20,615 nt of DNA from Bacillota bacterium (GCA_023409535.1 JAEYGZ010000001.1:1-20615); one strand, 5' to 3'; positions 1 to 6,966 are shown, counted from the stretch's first letter. Numbers and translations are program-made. The notes: generated from the letters alone by a model not told the origin.

Positions 1-2
1 AT

Positions 3-59
3 GATCTGCTTCCGTGGTCAGAAGAGCTTCCTGTATCATGTAAAAAACAAAAACCATAA
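3..59 (+). CDS. C-terminal tail of a transposase, IS66 type (partial, 5' end outside window)
   Basis: Frame 3 is open from the window edge to a TAA at 57-59 and reads DLLPWSEELPVSCKKQKP. A 'LLPWS..LP..C' ending is what I recall from C-termini of clostridial IS66 transposases (TnpC). The stop is about 66 bp from the presumed element end, a typical distance. Only 18 residues are visible, so catalytic residues cannot be assessed and it is unknown whether the full gene is intact. Confidence 0.45.
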   Translation, partial: DLLPWSEELPVSCKKQKP

Positions 60-66
60 ATTCTAC

Positions 67-95
67 GCCGCCATCATCTGGCGGCTTTGTTTTTT
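67..95 (+). terminator. Rho-independent terminator inside the IS66 end
   Basis: GCCGCC (67-72) pairs with GGCGGC (80-85) around a 7-nt loop and is followed by TTTGTTTTTT (86-95). It lies just after the transposase stop and would end that transcript before the HTH gene. Confidence 0.7.
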
Positions 96-149
96 GGTTG
101 CCGGTACGTATGATTTACCGCTTACCTTTCATCTTTAGCAGTTATTTTA

Positions 150-377
150 TTATTCTTCATCTTTAACCTCCTCAAAATAAAATAAGTCCTCAAATTTCTT
201 ATCAAGTTTAATTGAAAGTATTAATGCTAATTTTGCTGTAGGACAATACTGGCCAGTTTCAATGGAACTTATTGTTTGCCGGGTCACTCCCGCAAGAACA
301 GCGAGTTGTTCTTGTGATAAGTTTTTCTCAGCCCGCGCTACTTTTAATCGGTTCTTTAATTGAATATCTTCATTCAA
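150..377 (-). CDS. Small XRE/Cro-type HTH regulator (YozG-like)
   Basis: A 75-residue protein that is almost entirely one helix-turn-helix DNA-binding domain. The core is at about residues 8-62 and includes 'LSQEQLAVLAGVTRQTIS', the classic XRE helix 2-turn-helix 3. The C-terminus ends in an acidic FYFEEVKDEE tail. It resembles the short YozG/SinR-like stand-alone regulators of Firmicutes, which often precede a small membrane protein. No partner is present here because IS66-like sequence begins 24 bp after the stop. The start is TTG at 377, preceded by GGAGGTGA at 382-389 with good spacing; the nearest ATG is out of frame. A consensus promoter and a repeated palindromic element lie directly upstream, suggesting autoregulation. 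Targets are unknown. Confidence 0.85.
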   Translation of the reverse strand: MNEDIQLKNRLKVARAEKNLSQEQLAVLAGVTRQTISSIETGQYCPTAKLALILSIKLDKKFEDLFYFEEVKDEE

Positions 378-398
378 TCTATCACCTCCAATATAAAT

Positions 399-427
399 AA
401 TTTATCATACAATTACTCTTCTGTCAA
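399..427 (-). promoter_or_regulatory. Sigma-A-type promoter of the HTH regulator
   Basis: Reading the minus strand, TTGACA (427-422), a 17-bp spacer, then TAAATT (404-399) as the -10. The -35 is consensus and sits inside the palindrome at 425-436, so a protein bound there would block RNA polymerase. Confidence 0.65.
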
Positions 428-461
428 GTATACTTGTCATTTCGATAAGTTTACTTGTCAT
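425..461. promoter_or_regulatory. Repeated operator upstream of the HTH regulator
   Basis: A perfect 12-bp palindrome, CAAGTATACTTG (425-436), is part of a 15-bp direct repeat. AAGTATACTTGTCAT (426-440) recurs as AAGTTTACTTGTCAT (447-461) with one mismatch, exactly 21 bp apart (two helical turns). The first copy overlaps the -35 box. The natural inference is cooperative autorepression by the product of the 150-377 gene. Binding itself is not shown by sequence. Confidence 0.6.
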
Positions 462-615
462 GTTAATGTTGAAAATTTATTGACAGAAAAATGCTGATTA
501 ATTTTTTACACAAATTTACATTTAGCAGCGTATCCACTGTCATGTTTGATGTACACAAGTTACTGGAAAATTAAGTTCATTTATTTTGCTTAATATGTTA
601 TTATGTTATCAAAAA

Positions 616-644
616 TTGACAGACAGGGATTTAATAAAGATAAA
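616..644 (+). promoter_or_regulatory. Candidate promoter for the UDP-sugar pyrophosphorylase gene
   Basis: TTGACA at 616-621, a 17-bp spacer and GATAAA at 639-644. The -35 is consensus and the -10 is weak. It lies about 107 bp before the pyrophosphorylase ATG, and a relic short ORF (663-704) is in the transcript between them. Confidence 0.4.
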
Positions 645-704
645 TTCAAGAGGATATCGATGATGAATTGTAAAATCACAGGAGGAACACCTGAAAATAT
701 ATGA
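628..704 (+). pseudogene. Relic copy of the start of the YoaP-type acetyltransferase gene
   Basis: The segment 628-704 resembles 1999-2071, the leader and first codons of the acetyltransferase gene. Both contain GATTTA(A)TAAAGAT, an AG-rich stretch, then a matching N-terminus. The relic reads MNCKITGGTPENI-stop (663-704) and the intact gene reads MSCKIIEVTPENIR. The reading frame ends in TGA after 13 codons and nothing recognisable of the remaining gene follows. The simplest reading is a tandem duplication of the acetyltransferase gene, or of its 5' end, with one copy eroded, leaving the pyrophosphorylase gene between the two. It could still act as a short upstream ORF. The resemblance was judged by eye. 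Confidence 0.55.
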
Positions 705-750
705 ATTGCAAAAATCTATGTTGATTATTAAATCATAACAGGAGACATTC

Positions 751-1977
751 ATGAACAGAGAGGAATTATCATTGCTGCTTAAAGAACATAGGCAGGAACA
801 TATTTTAACTTATTATGATAAATTATCACAAGATGATAAGGATAAGTTAGCTGCCCAAATTGAAAAAGTAGATTGGCGACTTATTAATCTCATACCGCAA
901 GAAAATGCACAGCAAAAAAACGGTCGGTACGAACCCCTTGCTGGTGTGAGTATTGAACAAATAGAATTCAACAAAAAACTATACTATGATATTGGTATCA
1001 AGACAATTCAAGGTAGTAAAGTAGCAGCAGTGCTATTGGCCGGCGGACAAGGAACACGTCTGGGTTGTGAAGGCCCTAAAGGAATAGTAAACATCGGTAT
1101 TTCAAAGGAAATCTTTATATTTGAAGTAATTTTGAAAAATATTTTAAAGGTAGCAAAAGAGGCAAATACCTGGATACCATTATATATTATGACAAGCATT
1201 AAAAATAACGAACAGACGATATCATTTCTGAAAGAACATGACTTTTTTGGATATCCGGAAGAATTTATAACTTTTTATATACAGGATATGACACCTTCGG
1301 TTGATAATGATGCTAAATTATTAATGGAAACCCCAAGCCAGCTTTCTCTTTCTCCCAATGGTAATGGTGGTTGGTTTTCGTCAATGGTTAAGGCAAATTT
1401 ACTTAATGATTTACATGATCGAAAAATAGAATGGATTAATGTGTTTGCTGTTGACAATGTTCTTCAAAAAATTGCAGACCCTGTCTTTATTGGAGCAACG
1501 ATTGCATCAAATAAATTTAGCGGAGCTAAAGTTGTTAGAAAAGCTAATCCTCATGAACGTGTTGGAGTTTTATGCTTAGAAGATGGTAAGCCATCTATAG
1601 TAGAATATTATGAAATGACTGATGAAATGATTAATGCCAGGAATGACAATGGCGAGTTAAGTTATTCATATGGTGTTATATTAAATTACCTGTTCCGTTT
1701 AGATAAATTAAAAGAAATAATCAAATTAGATTTACCTATTCATGTTGTCAAGAAAAAAATACCATATTTAACTGATGATGGGCGATATGTAGAGCCAGAG
1801 AAAGCTAACGGATATAAGTTTGAAGAACTTGTATTAGATATGGTTCATCTTTTCGATAATTGCCTTCCTTTTGAAGTTATCAGAGAAAATGAATTTGCTC
1901 CTATTAAAAATGCATCTGGAGATGATTCAATTAGTACTGCACAAAAGCTTCTCATTAATCAAGGATATATTTTATGA
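751..1977 (+). CDS. UDPGP-family UDP-sugar pyrophosphorylase (eukaryote-type fold)
   Basis: Predicted to transfer UMP from UTP to a sugar 1-phosphate (glucose-1-P, GlcNAc-1-P or similar), yielding a UDP-sugar and pyrophosphate in the cytoplasm. The 408 residues carry the nucleotide-binding signature LAGGQGTRLG (96-105) followed by PKG (109-111). They also carry a glycine-rich NGNGGWF segment near 205 and VFAVDNVL near 233, where uridine-nucleotide enzymes place the metal/sugar aspartate. This arrangement is that of the UDPGP/UAP family, common in eukaryotes and present in some Firmicutes, and not of GalU or GlmU. The sugar specificity cannot be read from sequence. AGGAG at 742 gives the start. 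The acetyltransferase gene follows after 52 nt on the same strand, with no terminator seen between them, so the two are probably co-transcribed. Confidence 0.85.
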   Translation: MNREELSLLLKEHRQEHILTYYDKLSQDDKDKLAAQIEKVDWRLINLIPQENAQQKNGRYEPLAGVSIEQIEFNKKLYYDIGIKTIQGSKVAAVLLAGGQGTRLGCEGPKGIVNIGISKEIFIFEVILKNILKVAKEANTWIPLYIMTSIKNNEQTISFLKEHDFFGYPEEFITFYIQDMTPSVDNDAKLLMETPSQLSLSPNGNGGWFSSMVKANLLNDLHDRKIEWINVFAVDNVLQKIADPVFIGATIASNKFSGAKVVRKANPHERVGVLCLEDGKPSIVEYYEMTDEMINARNDNGELSYSYGVILNYLFRLDKLKEIIKLDLPIHVVKKKIPYLTDDGRYVEPEKANGYKFEELVLDMVHLFDNCLPFEVIRENEFAPIKNASGDDSISTAQKLLINQGYIL

Positions 1978-2029
1978 CACTGTTTGGCTTTATGAAGAGA
2001 TTTATAAAGATTAAGGAGACGTAGAAATA

Positions 2030-2794
2030 ATGAGCTGTAAAATCATTGAAGTAACACCTGAAAACATACGAACAACCGGATTGTTTTGTACAAAAGAAAC
2101 CAAATATGCAGCTGGTATAAAAAGAAAAGAACAATGGTATGAACAAAGATATTCGGAAGGTCTTCGAATTAAAATATCCGTAAATCAAGATGGTGTTAAT
2201 ACTGGCATGATTGAGTATGTGCCCGGGCAGTATGCATGGAGAACAATTAATGCAAAAAATTATACGGTAATTCATTGTCTGCAAATTTCTCGCTTACATA
2301 CACATCAAGGCTATGGAAATGCTTTGCTAAATGCATGCATTGACGATTCAAAAAATGCGGATGGAATAGCTATTGTTACCAGCAGCAAACCTTGGGTCAA
2401 TGATAAAAAATTCTTTAAAAAACATGGTTTTAAACAGGTTGATAAAGCAGCTCCCTACTATGAATTATTGGTAAGACAGTTTCGGGAGGAAGCCTCTCTG
2501 CCTTGCTTTAATACGGGATGGGAAAACAGAGCTTTAACATACGGAAAAGGAATCACTGTTTTCTATTCTAATCAGTGCCCTATCATTATAGATGCATTAA
2601 AGAGTATAGAAGAGGCTGCAGATGAATGTGCTCTGAATATCGCTTTTGTTGAGATTGACAGCGCAGAGAAAGCACAGAATGCCCCATTTGTATATGGGAC
2701 ATTTGGGATCCTTCTGAATGGACATTTCCTGACCCATAGAATTTTTGATAAAGATCGTTATGTAGGGATCTTGAAAAGCGGTGTGGTAATTTAG
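2030..2794 (+). CDS. GNAT acetyltransferase with YoaP-like C-terminal domain
   Basis: A 254-residue two-domain protein. Residues 1 to about 150 form a GNAT acetyl-CoA-dependent N-acetyltransferase. Motif A is visible as QISRLHTHQGYGNALLNA, and a later KPWVNDKKFFKKHGF segment matches the usual 'FY.k.GF' end of GNAT domains. Residues from about 160 match the YoaP-like domain known from B. subtilis YoaP, including NAPFVYGTFGILLNGHFLTH, a thioredoxin-fold-like tail of unknown function. The substrate is unknown. AAGGAGAC (2013-2020) precedes the ATG by 9 nt. A partial relic of its 5' end lies at 628-704. A hairpin terminator follows directly. Confidence 0.85.
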   Translation: MSCKIIEVTPENIRTTGLFCTKETKYAAGIKRKEQWYEQRYSEGLRIKISVNQDGVNTGMIEYVPGQYAWRTINAKNYTVIHCLQISRLHTHQGYGNALLNACIDDSKNADGIAIVTSSKPWVNDKKFFKKHGFKQVDKAAPYYELLVRQFREEASLPCFNTGWENRALTYGKGITVFYSNQCPIIIDALKSIEEAADECALNIAFVEIDSAEKAQNAPFVYGTFGILLNGHFLTHRIFDKDRYVGILKSGVVI

Positions 2795-2795
2795 G

Positions 2796-2828
2796 AAAAG
2801 GTTCTTCTGATAAAATGGACCTTTTTTC
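2796..2828 (+). terminator. Rho-independent terminator after the acetyltransferase gene
   Basis: AAAAGGTTC (2796-2804) pairs with GGACCTTTT (2817-2825; one G-U pair) and runs into a T-tract. It separates the two-gene unit from the AraC gene. Confidence 0.75.
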
Positions 2829-2906
2829 ATATTAATGATAGATGAAGCAAAGATTTTTTTATGGCAAAGATTATAATCAAATTACAAAAAGAAGGGAGTG
2901 AACAGC

Positions 2907-3899
2907 ATGAAAGATGATTATATAAATAAAATCAAACAATGCATTGCATATATAGAAGCTAATTTGACTCAAAAATTATCAATTGAGAATGTTCTTGAAA
3001 ATACATACTATTCCTATCCTCATTTTCATCGTATATTTATGAATATTGTCGGCGAATCTATTACCACTTATATTAGAAAACGTACTTTGTCATGCGCAGC
3101 AGAAGAACTGATAAAAACCCAAAAATCAATTATTGACATAGCGCTGGATTATAACTTTAGCTCCCAGCAGACATTTAATCGGGCATTTACCGGATATTTC
3201 GGTATTTCACCGCTGAAATACCGGGGAACCGGGATGCTGGATGATCTATATAAACCTTTTACTTCATCAGATAGTTTTTTTGAAGAATTGATACCAATTT
3301 CAGTGTCAATCGAGACATTACCTCCGATGCAAGTTGCTTCCTGCCACTCCTACGATGACAATGTACCCTTAAAGAGTAGCAAGCAAGAACAGGATAAGCT
3401 GATTTCAAAGGCATGGGGAAATCTGGTCCGATGGCAAATGTCATATGAATACCAAAAACAGTTCGGATCTGCAAAAAAATTCCCTGCAACATTAAAACTT
3501 GCGGATTTTATGATTGATAATAATCTGCATTTACCTCCGAATACAAGATATTTCGGATTTATAAAACCTCTTCCTTTTAATGAATTTGAATTTGGATATG
3601 AAGCGTGGGCTATGCTCACCGATCCGGACGATAGTGTAATATCAGAAATGCAAAACAGGAAGATAAACATAAAAGATTACGAGGGCGGATTATATGCAAC
3701 GGCTGAAGCAAGCTATGGTCCTGATTCGAATCTTGACAGCGTATGGAAATCGCTGCATTGCTGGTTAATGCAAAATCAACAGTATAACTATGGGGAACAT
3801 CAGTGGCTCGAAGAACATATTACCAAATCCGGGGAAGGGGGATTCCATAGCTTTAAATTATATATGCCCATCCACGAAATAACGGCAGTATTATATTGA
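2907..3899 (+). CDS. AraC-family regulator with GyrI-like effector-binding domain
   Basis: A 330-residue transcription regulator. Residues about 5-105 form the double helix-turn-helix AraC/XylS DNA-binding domain. Its second helix-turn-helix ends in the family pattern 'DIALDYNFSSQQTFNRAFTG..G.SPLKYR'. From about 130 to the end is a GyrI-like (AraC effector-binding) small-molecule domain ending FKLYMPI, a layout like Rob/BmrR-type multidrug sensors. The ligand is unknown. The start chosen is ATG at 2907, because GAAGGGAG (2891-2898) is then 8 nt upstream; the in-frame GTG at 2898 overlaps that site. The alpha/beta hydrolase gene follows 96 nt downstream. A perfect inverted repeat lies in the gap, so the hydrolase is a plausible target. 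Confidence 0.9.
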   Translation: MKDDYINKIKQCIAYIEANLTQKLSIENVLENTYYSYPHFHRIFMNIVGESITTYIRKRTLSCAAEELIKTQKSIIDIALDYNFSSQQTFNRAFTGYFGISPLKYRGTGMLDDLYKPFTSSDSFFEELIPISVSIETLPPMQVASCHSYDDNVPLKSSKQEQDKLISKAWGNLVRWQMSYEYQKQFGSAKKFPATLKLADFMIDNNLHLPPNTRYFGFIKPLPFNEFEFGYEAWAMLTDPDDSVISEMQNRKINIKDYEGGLYATAEASYGPDSNLDSVWKSLHCWLMQNQQYNYGEHQWLEEHITKSGEGGFHSFKLYMPIHEITAVLY

Positions 3900-3921
3900 C
3901 TATTCCTATCTCTTATGATAT

Positions 3922-3936
3922 TTCCTGTTCCAGGAA
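3922..3936. promoter_or_regulatory. Perfect inverted repeat between regulator and hydrolase genes
   Basis: TTCCTG-TTC-CAGGAA is a 15-bp perfect dyad 60 bp before the hydrolase start. The size suits an operator, but no convincing promoter was found beside it and no second copy was seen upstream of the AraC gene. Confidence 0.35.
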
Positions 3937-3995
3937 CCCGCTAAGATTGATCTATTGTATGATGAAAAATTCAACACGTGAAGGAGAGGCATTGA

Positions 3996-5054
3996 ATGAA
4001 AACTAAGAGGCGTAAAATCATCATTATTCTTGGTATTGTTTTAATTCTGCTGCTATTGATCATACCCTTTGGTCTTGCAGCTATGATTTACGAGGATAAT
4101 TTCGGTGACCGCTATGAGACATATGCACCTATGGCGCGAAGCATCGATGAATTTGAAGGGCTAAACTTACATAGATATACTTTTGCTTCAAATCAGGGGC
4201 AGACCTTAGTTGGTTATAAATATTACAGAACTCTTGAAAATATCAAGGGTGTTGTGATTATTGCCCACGGTCTTGGCGGTGGGGGACATAACTCCTATAT
4301 GGATGTGGCAGATTTCTTCGCTGCTAACGGATATGTTGTTTTTGCCTATGATGCAACAGGAAATGATGAAAGTGAGGGAAGCTCCGTAAGAGGAATACCG
4401 CAAGGCTTAACAGACCTGAATTATGCAATTCAGTTTGTGCAGCAAACCTCTGACTTTGACGGCCTGCCCATCGTACTCTTTGGACATAGCTGGGGCGGAT
4501 ATTCTGCCGGAAGTGTTTTAAACCTTCATCCTGAGGTAAAAGCAGTTGTAATAGCGGCAGGCTTTAACAGGTCTATGGATATTATTGAGGAAGAAGGAAA
4601 AAGAATTGCCGGTGACGGGATTGCTGCTCTTTTGCCGTACATTTCATTATACGAACGAATCAAGCTCGGAAAATATTCCTCTTACAACTGTATTGATGGT
4701 TTTGAAAATTCAGATGCAGGAGTAATGATCATTCATAGTACGGATGATGAAATGATTTCACAAAAAATGAGTTATGATATATTTTATGACCTTTATAAGG
4801 ACAATCCACGATTTAATTTTGTGAAGTATGACAATAGAGGACATAACTATGTCTATTATTCTGATGCATCACGTGAGTATAAAGATGAGTTCAATAAAGG
4901 ATTTGACGACTATGTCAATTCCCTGGACGGAGAACTTACAGCCGAATTAAAAGCGGCTTATTTAGACAGTCATCTTGATAAAAAACAATTGTTTGACCTT
5001 GATCAGGAGCTCATGGACAGCATTGTAAAATTTTACGATAACTACGTTAAATGA
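3996..5054 (+). CDS. Membrane-anchored alpha/beta hydrolase
   Basis: A 352-residue serine hydrolase. Residues 6-31 are a strongly hydrophobic segment after a KTKRRK positive cluster, so the protein is probably anchored with the catalytic domain outside the membrane. Within the fold, HGLGGGG (91-97) supplies the oxyanion loop. GHSWGG (163-168) is the nucleophile elbow with Ser165. STDD around Asp250 and RGHN with His283 complete a plausible triad. This is the monoacylglycerol-lipase/serine aminopeptidase-like (Hydrolase_4) type. The real substrate (lipid ester, peptide or other) cannot be told. AAGGAGAGG at 3979 gives the start. No terminator was seen before the lipoprotein pseudogene 105 nt downstream. 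Confidence 0.85.
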   Translation: MKTKRRKIIIILGIVLILLLLIIPFGLAAMIYEDNFGDRYETYAPMARSIDEFEGLNLHRYTFASNQGQTLVGYKYYRTLENIKGVVIIAHGLGGGGHNSYMDVADFFAANGYVVFAYDATGNDESEGSSVRGIPQGLTDLNYAIQFVQQTSDFDGLPIVLFGHSWGGYSAGSVLNLHPEVKAVVIAAGFNRSMDIIEEEGKRIAGDGIAALLPYISLYERIKLGKYSSYNCIDGFENSDAGVMIIHSTDDEMISQKMSYDIFYDLYKDNPRFNFVKYDNRGHNYVYYSDASREYKDEFNKGFDDYVNSLDGELTAELKAAYLDSHLDKKQLFDLDQELMDSIVKFYDNYVK

Positions 5055-5159
5055 CAATGCTTTACGGCCAGGAAAGTTTTTAATCAGCTTAGATTATGAA
5101 GGACTGAGTTTACATATAAAAAATAAATTAAATGGAACATTAGATCGGAGGTAACTGCT

Positions 5160-5455
5160 TTGAAAAAATTGATTTCCATCAGCTTCGTTTTTATTATAAT
5201 GCTGACCTTCACTGCATGTGCTGACAAAACAGAACCGATTACACTTGATACTAAGACTATGGTTTCTGCAAATGTTTTTTAGAAGAATTCCGGAAAATCG
5301 AACTTAATGAGCAGATACCAGTTGCAATTATGGTACATGACAGCGGTACCAGTATGAAGAATTATTCCCCCCAGGACTTTTTTGATCCGTCAAGATTTGA
5401 GGGGATGGATTTCGTTCAGGCTGTTACTTTGACATTTTCAGATAATCCGTCATAA
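5160..5455 (+). pseudogene. Small lipoprotein gene interrupted by a one-base frameshift
   Basis: A TTG start at 5160 is preceded by CGGAGGTAA and begins a clear lipoprotein signal: positively charged LKKL, a hydrophobic stretch, then FTAC with Cys20. The frame stops at TAG 5280-5282, straight after a run of six T (5275-5280). Shifting by one base there (equivalent to a seventh T) continues through LEEFRKIELNEQIPVAIM to a TAA at 5453-5455, giving a joined 98-residue protein. The second half has no start of its own. The likely cause is a deletion in the T-run; a sequencing error or -1 slippage on T-TTT at the stop codon are alternatives. I do not recognise the family of the mature part. It lies between the hydrolase and DUF454 genes on the same strand. 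Confidence 0.6.
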
Positions 5456-5477
5456 CGGAAAACAAATACAGGAGGAC

Positions 5478-5855
5478 ATGAAGCTATTGAAAAAGGCTCT
5501 ATTTATCCTGGCAGGCGCCGTTGCGTTAGCCCTCGGAACATTAGGTACTGTACTGCCGGTTTTACCCACTACCCCATTTTTGCTGTTAGCCTTCTATTGT
5601 TTTACCAAGAGTTCAGAAAAACTGAGCAAATGGTTTAGCGGAACCGCCCTATATCAAAGATATCTTGCAGAATATATGCAGACAAAATCGATGCCATTAA
5701 AGCAGAAATTAACCATACAAGTATTTGCAGGAGCGATGATCGCAATATCTTTTATCCTGATTGACAGCCTGGTTGTTCGGATACTTTTAGCCTTGGGCTT
5801 TTTCATTTATAACTATATTTTTATATTTAAAATCAAAACCCGCAAAAAGCCTTGA
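5478..5855 (+). CDS. DUF454 (YbaN-like) inner-membrane protein
   Basis: A 125-residue membrane protein with the DUF454 hallmark: a first hydrophobic helix leading into LPVLPTTPFLLLAFYCF (about 28-46), then a short basic amphipathic part and two further hydrophobic stretches (about 82-118). The function of the family is unknown. The listed ATG is only 2 nt after AGGAGG (5470-5475), which is unusually tight. The in-frame TTG at 5487 is 11 nt away and would give the family-typical start (L/M)KKALF, so either could be used. The stop codon overlaps the -35 box of the MerR gene promoter. Confidence 0.8.
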   Translation: MKLLKKALFILAGAVALALGTLGTVLPVLPTTPFLLLAFYCFTKSSEKLSKWFSGTALYQRYLAEYMQTKSMPLKQKLTIQVFAGAMIAISFILIDSLVVRILLALGFFIYNYIFIFKIKTRKKP

Positions 5856-5882
5856 CTTTGACGTCGTGTCGTACTTTATAAT
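5852..5882 (+). promoter_or_regulatory. MerR-type promoter with 19-bp spacer
   Basis: TTGACT (5852-5857) and TATAAT (5877-5882) are separated by 19 bp, longer than the usual 17. That is the known signature of promoters activated by MerR-family proteins through DNA untwisting. The spacer carries an imperfect dyad (TGAC...GTCG). It lies directly before the MerR gene at 5906, so the gene is probably autoregulated. Confidence 0.7.
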
Positions 5883-5905
5883 CCTTACGAAAGAAGGAGG
5901 TAATT

Positions 5906-6892
5906 ATGGAAGAACTGAAAACAATAACTCAAGTCACAAAAATGTTTGGTGTTTCCACAAGAATGCTTCGTTACTATGAACAAATTGGATTATTAAAAAG
6001 TCGGCGGATGGAAGGTTATTCTTACCGGGTATACTGTGAAGGTTCCTGTCTTCGCCTAAGGCAGATCATAGTCCTGCGTAAGCTGCGCATACCCTTAAAG
6101 CAAATTGCCGTACTGCTCACTGATAATGACGCTTTAAATGCCATTGATGTATTCCTTGCAAATATCAATGAGTTAAATGCAGAAATTGATTCCCTGTCGA
6201 CAATCAGAAATATTCTCACCAGATTTGTTGACGAACTGCGCTCAAAGGCAGGGATCAGCCTGAGATCCGATTTGCTTAATGATGCAACCATGCTTTCCAT
6301 AATTGATCCTCTTTCTTTAACAAAAATTAATTTTAAGGAGGATAACACAATGGAAGATTTAAACAAGGCCAGCGAACAATTAAACAAATTAACGGACAGA
6401 GATGTACGAATCGTATATCTCCCACCGGCCGTCGTTGCCGCATACCAATATGTGGGCGATGAGCCTGAGATGCATGTTAATCAGGTGATTGACAAATTTG
6501 TACGCGATAAAGATCTGGTACACATAAAGCCGGATCTGCGTCATTATGGGTTTAACTCCCCTAATCCGGTTGATGAAACAGACTATCACGGCTACGAAAT
6601 GTGGGTAACGGTCCCTGAAGATATGGCGATCCCTGAACCTCTGGTCAGGAAGCATTTTGAAGGCGGTCTATATGCTGCGTATATGATCCCCTTCGGGGCA
6701 TTCGAGGAATGGGGACGCCTGGCTGAATGGGTGCACACCAGTAAAACCTATGAATACCACGGAAGTTCGGATCCAAGTAATATGTTTGACTCGCTTGAAG
6801 AACATTTGAATTATATCAATCATGTAGCTTTAGAGGATACTGAGCCGGAAGGATTGCAGCTTGACCTGCTGATACCGATCAAGGAAAAGTAA
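5906..6892 (+). CDS. MerR-family regulator with GyrI-like effector-binding domain
   Basis: A 328-residue regulator. The MerR winged helix-turn-helix is at residues 5-73, with TRMLRYYEQIGLLKSRR and a following R..YR wing. A dimerisation helix runs to about 125. A GyrI-like ligand domain spans about 160-328 (HYGFNSPNP, GYEMWVTVPE, FEGGLYAAYMIPFG, terminal LDLLIPI). The overall plan is that of BmrR/TipA-type sensors that distort a long-spacer promoter when a drug-like ligand binds. GAAGGAGG gives the start. Two unusual points are a perfect internal ribosome binding site with an in-frame ATG at codon 149, and the presence of two other GyrI-like proteins within 3 kb. A terminator follows. Confidence 0.9.
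   Translation: MEELKTITQVTKMFGVSTRMLRYYEQIGLLKSRRMEGYSYRVYCEGSCLRLRQIIVLRKLRIPLKQIAVLLTDNDALNAIDVFLANINELNAEIDSLSTIRNILTRFVDELRSKAGISLRSDLLNDATMLSIIDPLSLTKINFKEDNTMEDLNKASEQLNKLTDRDVRIVYLPPAVVAAYQYVGDEPEMHVNQVIDKFVRDKDLVHIKPDLRHYGFNSPNPVDETDYHGYEMWVTVPEDMAIPEPLVRKHFEGGLYAAYMIPFGAFEEWGRLAEWVHTSKTYEYHGSSDPSNMFDSLEEHLNYINHVALEDTEPEGLQLDLLIPIKEK
6335..6352 (+). promoter_or_regulatory. Internal ribosome binding site and in-frame ATG in the MerR gene
   Basis: AAGGAGG (6335-6341), an 8-nt spacer and ATG (6350-6352) lie in the reading frame of the MerR gene at codon 149, exactly between the DNA-binding half and the ligand domain. Translation from here would give a 180-residue effector domain without DNA binding (MEDLNKASEQL...). 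The arrangement matches TipAL/TipAS, where the ligand domain is made separately. Alternatively it is a scar from fusion of two once-separate genes. Confidence 0.55.
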
Positions 6893-6931
6893 TTAATCGT
6901 ATTTTCGCATCATTGATTGTATAGGAACCTA

Positions 6932-6966
6932 TGGCATTTAGCGCATAAACGCTAAGTGCCATTTTT
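6932..6966 (+). terminator. Rho-independent terminator after the MerR gene
   Basis: TGGCATTTAGCG (6932-6943) pairs with CGCTAAGTGCCA (6950-6961; one G-U) around a 6-nt loop and is followed by five T. Confidence 0.85.

Larger units (their letters stand above)
1..125 (+). mobile_element. Right end of an IS66-like insertion element
   Basis: The first 125 bases look like the 3' end of an IS66-family element. They hold a short reading-frame tail resembling an IS66 transposase C-terminus, then a hairpin terminator, then a terminus that reads GTAAGCGG on the minus strand (positions 118-125). IS66-family inverted repeats characteristically begin GTAA, often GTAAGCG. The left end lies outside the window, so neither the matching inverted repeat nor an 8-bp target duplication could be checked. 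The element stops 24 bp after the stop codon of the neighbouring regulator gene, so insertion may have removed whatever followed it. Family assignment is from recognition of the protein tail and terminal bases, not from an alignment. Confidence 0.55.

Noticed and set aside
1955..2284. Minus-strand frames over the pyrophosphorylase/acetyltransferase genes
   Set aside because: They have no ribosome binding site and lie antisense to genes with clear family motifs.
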